Shown: positions 31,246 through 37,060 of the stretch, piece after piece
Layout: each line of letters begins with the position of its first letter
How positions within the stretch are numbered: position 1 is the stretch's first letter
Source: Candidatus Nomurabacteria bacterium
GTDB taxonomy: Bacteria > Patescibacteriota > Saccharimonadia > Saccharimonadales > Saccharimonadaceae
NCBI GenBank assembly: GCA_031275815.1
Contig: JAISOF010000008.1
Coordinates: 1-37,060 of the forward strand
Length of the DNA stretch: 37,060 nucleotides
Direction of reading: 5' to 3'
The notes under the pieces: model-generated
Told to the model about the DNA's origin: nothing
Databases searched by the model: none
Seen by the model: the letters and a program-made list of their open reading frames with translations, nothing else
Translations under genes and position numbers: made by a program

Positions 31246-33324
31246 CTAATATGCGCCGGCGACCGCCCGCCAACCGTAGTTGTTCGCGTCCCCGCCCCCG
31301 CCGTTCGAGTCCCACAAACCAGCGTTCGACCCAACGAGGGCGCTGCCCCCACGGGCGAACCACGGGCTGAGCACGTACACGAAGCCCGAGTAATCTTCGC
31401 CCCAAGACAGAACGTTGCCTGAAAGGGACTGAACTGCTTTGGTCTCATGCAAGGCTTGACCACCACAGGTTGCGTAAGTGCAGTAATTGTTGTTCGTGTA
31501 AGATGATGTCGGGGCAGTGAATGGGTTGCTTTGGTTGTATGTATTTAGATATTGATTAGCGGGGAATTGAATTGGATTAGTTACTGTACAGGCTGTGGAG
31601 TATGGGCTGGTGCTACTGTAACAAATGCCAGCGGAAGTGCCGTCAACCGTAAAACCGGAGTTTTGGGAGGTAGAATTGCCGGTGCGGGGGTCACCATTAC
31701 TGTCGGTATAGACTGCCATTTGGTATTCGTAGGTGCCTCCTGCCATGTCGTAGATGCCGTAGATGTTCCCTGTCGTGGAGGCTTGTTGCCCGATGGTGGT
31801 GTGGTATTGGTAGAGGGTTTTACTGAGGCTATCAGAGTGCGTGGCGACTGGACCGGCGCCAGTAATGTAGCGGCAACCGGTGGCGGTGGTGGAGACGTCT
31901 AATGTGACTGGGGTGGTGGAGCAGGTTTGGTTGGAAGAGATACTATTATTGTAGTAGCCATTGTTGTAGGTCTTCTTGAAGTTGGTGGAACAGGTGGTGT
32001 CAGTGCAGGTTTCGTCTCCCACTCCATAGGTTGAGGTGCTAAGGTAGGTGGCTGCTCCCCAGTGATTGTTGGTGCTCATGTGGGTGTTTTGGTTACTTAG
32101 GTTGTGGGCGGTTTTGATGTATTCGGCGGAGAGGTATTGGATGGAAACTTTTTGATGGGTGGCGGGGGCATAGTTTGGTTTGATGGTGGCGTAGAGGCTG
32201 GTAGTGTTTAGAGGAACACCAGTATCATTGGTACTGCTACCTCCATTGCAAGAGGTGGTGTGGCAATAATAGTTGTCGCTTCTGGAGCTTTCAAATTTGC
32301 CGTACCAGAAACCGCTGAGTTCAGTGCTGCCGACGGTGAAGGCGGGGTGGGTTGCCCAGGCGTTGTCTGCTCCCACGTTGGTTTGGTAATCGCCAGTGCC
32401 GGTGTAGGCAGTCGGGGTGGCTTTGGGGTCAGTGGTTTTTTGGAAAGTGATGTTGAATGGGGTTTGGGTGCGGTAGTTGGTGTTGTCGTTGGTAGCGTTG
32501 TATCTTGTAACCTGATATTTGTATCTCGGGATGTAGGTCCAGTAGCCGAGAATGTCGTCTTCTGAGACTTCTGTGCCAATCGGGGCGTGGTCTTTGTAGT
32601 ATTCTAGTGGCGTATATTGTCCACTGCCATCAGTGTGTCTAGTCCCATCTTGGTCGTATGAGTTGAGGCTGGTTTTGTTGTTGACAAGCGTGAGTGCGTT
32701 TGCCCATTTCTTGTTGTCGTAGTTTGCCCATTCGGTGTTGGCTGTGGCAAGGTCGGTGTTATAGACTACTGGGAGCATGTTGGCGTCTTTGTCGACGGTG
32801 ATGTTGGTTGCGCTAGCTCCTGTGAGGGCGGTGGTGGATTTGACCCAGCCGCTCAGGGTGGTGGGGGCTAGATTTGCGGTTTCGTCATAGGCGATGTCAA
32901 GGGTATAGGCACCGATGTTGGAGTTTGCGGGGATGGTGATGACGACTTCAAAGGTGGTGGTTTCACCGTTGGTGGTTGTGGCGTTGTTGTTGGTTGTGAT
33001 GAGAATATTGGTGGGCGTGGAAGAAAGGGCGCAGGGTGTGGTTTTGGGACATTCAGAAGAGGTGTCACTGCCTACGGTGATGGTGGCGCCGGTGAGGTTG
33101 TTGGCGGAGATTTGGGCGGTGAGGGTGTAGCCGTGGGTGGCGGAAGTGTCTTTGACGTTGACTTCGGAGGTGCGGGTGATGGTGGTGATATTGGTATCTT
33201 GGGTGGTGGTGAGGGTTTGGTTGTTGTTGATGACAGTTATGTTGCTTGTTGCAGCTTCAGTGGGGGCGAGGGAGCGATAAAACACAAAAGTCAGAGCGCC
33301 AACCAGAACAATTGACGCAACCAA
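31246..33324 (-). CDS. DGR target protein: secreted FGE-sulfatase/C-type-lectin-fold variable protein
   Basis: A 692-aa protein as opened by a TTG start. Residues 1-24 are a membrane segment (SIVLVGALTFVFY). About 25-160 is a Thr/Asn-rich beta domain, about 200-690 a formylglycine-generating-enzyme-like domain: YWTYIPRYKYQVTRY, GNIYGIYDMAGGTYEY (about 519-534), and the final PWFARGG-4-GSNAGL ... GWRAV. This matches known DGR targets of candidate-phyla bacteria, displayed on the cell surface to bind ligands. The TTG start lies within the membrane segment; the frame is open for another 160 bp upstream, and a better ATG at 33447-33449 with GGAGG is out of frame only because of the (GA)10 tract. 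Confidence 0.8.
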   Translation of the reverse strand: MVASIVLVGALTFVFYRSLAPTEAATSNITVINNNQTLTTTQDTNITTITRTSEVNVKDTSATHGYTLTAQISANNLTGATITVGSDTSSECPKTTPCALSSTPTNILITTNNNATTTNGETTTFEVVITIPANSNIGAYTLDIAYDETANLAPTTLSGWVKSTTALTGASATNITVDKDANMLPVVYNTDLATANTEWANYDNKKWANALTLVNNKTSLNSYDQDGTRHTDGSGQYTPLEYYKDHAPIGTEVSEDDILGYWTYIPRYKYQVTRYNATNDNTNYRTQTPFNITFQKTTDPKATPTAYTGTGDYQTNVGADNAWATHPAFTVGSTELSGFWYGKFESSRSDNYYCHTTSCNGGSSTNDTGVPLNTTSLYATIKPNYAPATHQKVSIQYLSAEYIKTAHNLSNQNTHMSTNNHWGAATYLSTSTYGVGDETCTDTTCSTNFKKTYNNGYYNNSISSNQTCSTTPVTLDVSTTATGCRYITGAGPVATHSDSLSKTLYQYHTTIGQQASTTGNIYGIYDMAGGTYEYQMAVYTDSNGDPRTGNSTSQNSGFTVDGTSAGICYSSTSPYSTACTVTNPIQFPANQYLNTYNQSNPFTAPTSSYTNNNYCTYATCGGQALHETKAVQSLSGNVLSWGEDYSGFVYVLSPWFARGGSALVGSNAGLWDSNGGGGDANNYGWRAVAGAY
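31249..31431 (-). other. DGR variable region (VR)
   Basis: The last about 61 codons of the target gene, from the CAG of VQSLSG to the final Tyr. It aligns with the template-like repeat at 30325-30516 with one codon indel. At template Asn positions VR codons are GGC, TAC, AGC, CTC, GTT, GAC and the like: third base pyrimidine in 15 of 16, as expected when AAY is altered at adenines only. Confidence 0.7.
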
Positions 33325-33421
33325 AACAAGAGGTTTGGAGTATTTGGGAGGTTTGGATAAACTGAGATGTTTCGCCCTAAAGGGGCGTACTCTCTTAAAT
33401 GACTCTACGCGGCGCGCGCCG

Positions 33422-33441
33422 TCTCTCTCTCTCTCTCTCTC
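33422..33441 (-). repeat. (GA)10 dinucleotide tract at the target gene start
   Basis: Ten TC units on the plus strand, GA on the coding strand. They follow ATG TTC AG at 33449 and encode Arg-Glu repeats. In the given length the ATG frame ends after 18 codons; loss of one GA unit, or gain of two, would join the ATG to the long frame, adding about 41 N-terminal residues before the membrane segment. Confidence 0.8.
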
Positions 33442-33571
33442 CTGAACATAACACTGGTACCCCCTCCAATTCTTACTTAACCTTAACTAACTATAAGTAG
33501 TATAACATACCACCCCCACCCCGCGCAATACTTTTTCAAGTTTTTTGTTTGCGATGGTGATTATTAAAACT

Positions 33572-33640
33572 GTTCACATTCAACATGCAGATGTGAACGA
33601 TTTTACAAAAAACGTTCACATTAGGCTTGCAGATGTGAAC
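33572..33640 (-). terminator. Tandem hairpins after alr
   Basis: GTTCACAT-11 nt-ATGTGAAC occurs at 33572-33598 and 33614-33640 (period 42 bp). Only 6 nt in each loop and the spacer differ. On the minus strand the first-read copy is followed by GTTTTTTG; on the plus strand the distal copy is followed by GATTTTTTT. This suits a bidirectional terminator between alr and the DGR target, or a pair of binding sites. Confidence 0.6.
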
Positions 33641-33656
33641 GATTTTTTTCCAATTA

Positions 33657-34775
33657 TCAGCCGCTAAAATCAATTTCCCGTCGCATAGTATCCGATATGT
33701 GCACCAAAACATCGTGCGGATACAGCCCAAACTCCCGATAAATGGCGCTGATTGAGTTCTTGTCGGTGTTTTTATTGCTGAAAATCGTCACTTCGTCGCC
33801 CTTCTTGAAATTAGTCTTGCTGATATCCACCATCGCCATGTTCATGCAAATCCGCCCCACAAAATCCAACTTGTTGGACAAATCGCGCGGAATTGCCTCA
33901 TAATATCCCATCGGTATCACCCCAATCCGCATTGGGCCGTCCGCCACAAACGTCCCCTCATATCCCACCTTATCGCCCTTTTTCAAATCAATCGTGTGCA
34001 TGATGGTCGAGGTCATCTTGAGCACCGGTTTCAAATCTTTCAATTTGTGAAACTGGGGATCCTGTGGCGCCAAAGGGTTAATCCCATACACCCCAAGCCC
34101 AATTCGCACCGCCGTCGCAAACTTGCTTTTCACTTTCACGCTGCCCGCCGATGCCGCGCAATGAATGATGGATGGGGAAAATCCCGCGTCCAAAACCTGT
34201 TGCACCACTCGGTCAAATATCTCCACCTGTTGCAAAGAAACCGCGTTGTCAAGCGCCAACGCGTCATACAAATGCGTCATCACCCCCTCCAACTTCAACC
34301 GCGACGCCCCTTGCAAAATCTTCAAGGCTTTCGGCACCTCCGCCTCCAACAGCCCCAATCGGTTCATCCCCGTGTTGATTTTCAAATGTATCTTGATGTG
34401 GAACCGCGATTTCGCCAACTCTTTCAAATCGTCCAAATCCGCCACCACAAACGACATCTTGTGCCGGTTCGCCAACCGCATATTGTGCAAAGTGGTGGGG
34501 TTCATCACCAGCACCCGCTTGTTCGTCGCCATCTGCAACTTGTTCGCCTCAAAATACCCGTCCACCACCACCATCTTGACTCGCTTGGCTTGATTCAAAA
34601 TCTCCGCCACCTCTTTCAAACCATGCCCATAAGCATTGGCCTTCAACACCGGCATTACCTCCAACCCCGTCAGCTCCTCAAACAATTTCACATTACCCAA
34701 CAAACTGGGCGCGGAAATCCGAATAATATTATACGGAATGAACTCATATCTGCAGATTTTTTCTAATAAACCCAT
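33657..34775 (-). CDS. alr: Alanine racemase
   Basis: PLP enzyme making D-alanine for peptidoglycan (372 aa). The PLP lysine is Lys45 in VLKANAYGHG, the second catalytic residue Tyr272 in KVGYEGTF, and the substrate loop RICMNMAMVD is at 308-317. HLKINTGMNRLG and GVMTHLYDA are family blocks. It follows recJ in the same operon, 15 bp apart, and ends before tandem hairpins. Its presence implies that the cell makes or remodels peptidoglycan. Confidence 0.95.
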   Translation of the reverse strand: MGLLEKICRYEFIPYNIIRISAPSLLGNVKLFEELTGLEVMPVLKANAYGHGLKEVAEILNQAKRVKMVVVDGYFEANKLQMATNKRVLVMNPTTLHNMRLANRHKMSFVVADLDDLKELAKSRFHIKIHLKINTGMNRLGLLEAEVPKALKILQGASRLKLEGVMTHLYDALALDNAVSLQQVEIFDRVVQQVLDAGFSPSIIHCAASAGSVKVKSKFATAVRIGLGVYGINPLAPQDPQFHKLKDLKPVLKMTSTIMHTIDLKKGDKVGYEGTFVADGPMRIGVIPMGYYEAIPRDLSNKLDFVGRICMNMAMVDISKTNFKKGDEVTIFSNKNTDKNSISAIYREFGLYPHDVLVHISDTMRREIDFSG

Positions 34776-34790
34776 GTCCCACCCATCATA

Positions 34791-36446
34791 TCACACATCG
34801 CCGGTGGCTTCCAGTTTCAAAATCCGCGCTTCCACCGTCGTCACGCCATTCCACTTGTTTTCTATCAGCGTCACCCACGCCCGCACCGGCTCGCCCTCCG
34901 CCACAAACCACGCTTTCGGCGCAAAAAAAGCCACCAATTTCAAGATTACGCCATCCCTGCCCCGCACGGTCAGTTTGAGATGTTGGTTTTCCGTCCCCAT
35001 CCCCCGCACATCCAAAACCAACACATCTTTCAACAAAATCACCGGCTCCGGATTCCCCTCGCCAAACGGCGCAAGCAGCTCCAATTCCGCCAAAAACGCC
35101 TCGCTTAGTGGCGCCAACTCCGCCGTCTCAATCTCCGCCCGCACATCAAAAAACTTTTGCTGGTTGGCAAGCTTCAAAGATTGATAAAACTCTCCCGTCA
35201 TCTTCTTCAAAGTCAAAAAATGCTTGCTCTTGATTGTCAGTCCGCCCGCTCCGGCATGCCCGCCGCCTTTTATCAACAGCTTTTTGGCGTGAAAAATCGC
35301 CTCCGCCACCGAAAAATCACCAAAACTGCGCGCCGAACACTTCAACTCATCTTCCCCCGTGAACACAAACGCCGGTTTTTGGTATTTCTCCACCACTTTC
35401 GACGCGATAATCCCAATCACCCCCTCATGCCAATCCGCCTTGTGCACAAACACCACATCCTCCTGCTCATCAATCTGTTGCTGTTCAATGAACTTCAACG
35501 CCTCCTCTTGCATGTTGCGCCGCTCGGCGTTCAACTCGTCCACTTCTTGCGCCAACCCCATCGCCTCGCTCTTACTCTTCACGGTCAACAACTCCAAAGC
35601 CAACCTCGGACTGCTCATCCGCCCCGCCGCATTAATTCGCGGGCCAAGCAAAAATCCCACCGCAAAAGAAGACATTTTGTTCACTTTCACCACTTCTTTC
35701 AAAGCTCTTAAGCCCGCCCGTCGGGTCTTTTCGAGCACTTTCAACCCATAAAAAACATACGTGCGATTTTCGCCCGTCAGCTCCATCTGGTCGCAAATCG
35801 TCCCCAACGCCACAAGATCCAACAGCCACTTCTCCTGCCCGCTCGGCAATCCCTCCAACTGCTTCTGCAAAGCCAACACCAACTTGAAAGCCACTCCCAC
35901 CCCCGACAAATTACGAAAAGGATACCGGCTGTCCTTGCGTTTCGGATTCACCACCGCCACCGCCTCCGGCAGCTCACCCGCCACATCATGGTGGTCTGTG
36001 ATAATCACATCCACTCCCAGCTGCCCAATCTCTTTCACAATATCCGCGTTGGAGCTCCCGCAATCCACTGTAATCAACAGTTTAATCTGTTCCTGCTTTA
36101 TTTTCTCTACCACCCTCGCCGGCAACCCATATCCGTCACTCGTGCGCTCCGGCAAATCATAAGCCAAGTTTTTCAACCCCAAACTGCCAAGCGCGTCCAG
36201 CAGCAAAGCCGTCGCCGTAATCCCATCCACATCATAATCGCCAAAAATCATCACCTTTTCATGGCGCAAAACCGCCTGTTTAATCCGCTCCACCGCCTTG
36301 TCAATATCCGGCAACAATCCCGCGTTACTTACCTTTTCATACTTTGGATACAAAAACTCCGTACTCTCCTTTTGATTACCGAGCCCTCTCGCCCGCAACA
36401 ACTGCCTGAATAACGGACTAAACTCGCGCCCCATCTTCGAACTCAC
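34791..36446 (-). CDS. recJ: Single-stranded-DNA exonuclease RecJ
   Basis: DHH-family 5'-3' exonuclease (551 aa). FGDYDVDG gives Asp70, 72 and 74; LLITVDCGSSN and ITDHHDV (DHH 151-153) complete the DHH core. RINAAGRM and the DHHA1 motif GGGHAGAGGLTI (about 382-393) follow, then an OB-like C-terminal region. Length is normal. Its ATG overlaps the stop of the winged-helix gene (ATGA). Confidence 0.95.
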   Translation of the reverse strand: MSSKMGREFSPLFRQLLRARGLGNQKESTEFLYPKYEKVSNAGLLPDIDKAVERIKQAVLRHEKVMIFGDYDVDGITATALLLDALGSLGLKNLAYDLPERTSDGYGLPARVVEKIKQEQIKLLITVDCGSSNADIVKEIGQLGVDVIITDHHDVAGELPEAVAVVNPKRKDSRYPFRNLSGVGVAFKLVLALQKQLEGLPSGQEKWLLDLVALGTICDQMELTGENRTYVFYGLKVLEKTRRAGLRALKEVVKVNKMSSFAVGFLLGPRINAAGRMSSPRLALELLTVKSKSEAMGLAQEVDELNAERRNMQEEALKFIEQQQIDEQEDVVFVHKADWHEGVIGIIASKVVEKYQKPAFVFTGEDELKCSARSFGDFSVAEAIFHAKKLLIKGGGHAGAGGLTIKSKHFLTLKKMTGEFYQSLKLANQQKFFDVRAEIETAELAPLSEAFLAELELLAPFGEGNPEPVILLKDVLVLDVRGMGTENQHLKLTVRGRDGVILKLVAFFAPKAWFVAEGEPVRAWVTLIENKWNGVTTVEARILKLEATGDV

Positions 36447-36763
36447 TGCACCAGATTCTTCGGATGACCGCCCGGCACCTGTTTAGTTGATTGCTGAGAT
36501 TTAATCACCATGCTCTGAATCTCCTTGAACAACAAAAAATCCTTATTCGCGGCATAAATATTGGAGTTCCCTTTCTTCTCAACCTTCAAAAACCCATTCT
36601 TTTCCAACCGCCGGAGCTCTCTCTGGATATTCCCCGCGTCTTCCTTAATCAATTTCGACAACCCCCGCACATGAGTCTTGAACCCCGGAAACTTCGCAAA
36701 AACAATCACAATCTTGCGCCGAACCCGAGAAGTAATAAAAATATCTAACACCTTAACCCCCAA
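36443..36763 (-). CDS. Winged-helix transcriptional regulator (ArsR/MarR-like)
   Basis: About 106 aa (TTG start at 36763; a GTG four codons in, at 36751, is also possible). The fold shows RRKIVIVFAKFPGFKTHVRGLSKLIKEDAGNIQRELRRLEKNGFLKVEKKGNSNIYAAN: recognition helix followed by a beta wing. No ligand domain. It leads the recJ-alr operon, and a direct repeat covering its promoter suggests autoregulation. Overlaps recJ by ATGA. Confidence 0.75.
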   Translation of the reverse strand: MGVKVLDIFITSRVRRKIVIVFAKFPGFKTHVRGLSKLIKEDAGNIQRELRRLEKNGFLKVEKKGNSNIYAANKDFLLFKEIQSMVIKSQQSTKQVPGGHPKNLVQ

Positions 36764-36768
36764 TTCAT

Positions 36769-36805
36769 ACTATCAATATACCCCCTTTTGCCCCAACTAT
36801 CAATA
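36769..36805 (-). promoter_or_regulatory. Promoter of the regulator-recJ-alr operon with direct repeat
   Basis: Minus strand TTGATA (36798-36803), 17 bp, TATATT (36775-36780). The 10-bp sequence ACTATCAATA (plus strand) occurs at 36769-36778 and 36796-36805, once over the -10 and once over the -35, an operator-like arrangement. The start codon is 11-23 bp downstream of the -10. Confidence 0.6.
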
Positions 36806-36826
36806 CTTTTTTACAACATTTTTGCC

Positions 36827-36890
36827 CCGCGGGCGCCCCCGCCCCCCCGCCCCGCCGCCGGCCCCGCCGGCCCCCCCCCCGCCGCCGCCC
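36827..36890. other. Extreme GC low-complexity tract
   Basis: About 65 bp of almost only C and G (runs of up to ten C, GCCGCC repeats) in a genome of otherwise moderate GC. It directly joins a coding sequence that lacks its N-terminus. This looks like an assembly or sequencing artefact, or a collapsed repeat at the contig edge. Confidence 0.6.
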
Positions 36891-37060
36891 GACGCCCAAC
36901 ACACCCACACCCTCTTTGAATATGACGACTACACCAACATCGTGAACCAGTTGCAAGCCATTGGGCTTGACTTCACCAAGCGTGCCACCATTGCCATTGA
37001 CGAAATCCAATATTCACGCAATATCCCCAGAGTTATCAAGTACCTCTATGACCACTATAA
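36891..37060 (+). CDS. AAA-type ATPase (DUF4143-associated group), partial
   Basis: The open frame runs off the window: HTLFEYDDYTNIVNQLQAIG, then TIAIDEIQYSRNIPRVIKYLYDHY. The IDEIQ block with the following NIPRVIKYLYD is the Walker B region of the AAA_14/DUF4143 ATPases common in bacteria and archaea. The Walker A part and start codon should lie where the GC-rich tract now stands, so the 5' end is missing or misassembled. Confidence 0.75.

Noticed and set aside
33572-33640. Possible CRISPR mini-array
   Set aside because: Only two units, the variable part is 6 nt inside a hairpin loop, and no cas gene is present.
1-37060. Alternative genetic code with TGA as Gly or Trp
   Set aside because: Many genes end cleanly at TGA with the expected C-termini and ATGA overlaps, so the standard bacterial code applies.

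Overview
The window looks like a piece of a Candidate Phyla Radiation (Patescibacteria) genome. Evidence: a small adenylate kinase without a LID domain, an archaeal/eukaryote-type IleRS, families I associate with these bacteria (DUF5663- and DUF5680-like proteins, Cys-less thioredoxin folds, FGE-sulfatase-fold diversity-generating retroelement (DGR) targets), very tight gene packing and minimal metabolism. TGA behaves as an ordinary stop. No tRNA, rRNA or CRISPR array was recognised.

Layout. (1) 1-3.0 kb: lepB faces parB-parA and rplU. (2) 3.0-9.6 kb: a minus-strand cell-surface operon (DUF5663-like protein, 1091-aa protein with about 31 Glu-Thr-Gly-x repeats, DUF11 protein with an LPxSG-like C-terminal anchor, ATP-grasp ligase), preceded by a separately promoted 93-aa protein. 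(3) 9.7-23.9 kb: one long minus-strand run of about twenty reading frames, nearly all joined by ATGA or similar stop/start overlaps. It holds house-cleaning and accessory enzymes (HAM1-like, GNAT, deoxyribosyltransferase-like, two Nudix, metallo-beta-lactamase (MBL) fold, S51 peptidase, MazG-like, two methyltransferases, RidA-like, NYN nuclease, MazF/PemK), several gene fragments, two related 49-codon ORFs over terminator-like hairpins, and ends with a 1477-aa IleRS carrying three inserted enzyme-like domains. (4) 23.9-24.6 kb: non-coding, with a large imperfect palindrome. (5) 24.6-29.9 kb: thioredoxin-like protein, nrdR without zinc cysteines, ftsZ, ftsA, map, adk, yqeY, rpsU. (6) 29.9-33.5 kb: a scrambled DGR locus: an Asn-codon-rich template-like repeat, reverse transcriptase-like remnants, and an intact large target gene whose C-terminus is the matching variable region. 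A (GA)10 tract lies at the target's probable true start. (7) 33.6-36.8 kb: alr, recJ and a winged-helix regulator from one promoter. (8) The 3' end has an extremely GC-rich tract, then a partial AAA-type ATPase.

How the genes may work together (inference): the surface operon and the DGR target would build and vary the cell exterior. The coupled operon looks like a growing and decaying collection of small genes placed ahead of ileS, with translation coupling kept even across remnants. The division genes and alr/recJ are core functions. Strongest findings: the DGR locus with a repeat-mediated inversion and possible phase-variable start; the triple-insert IleRS; and the paired 49-codon ORF/terminator/NYN modules.
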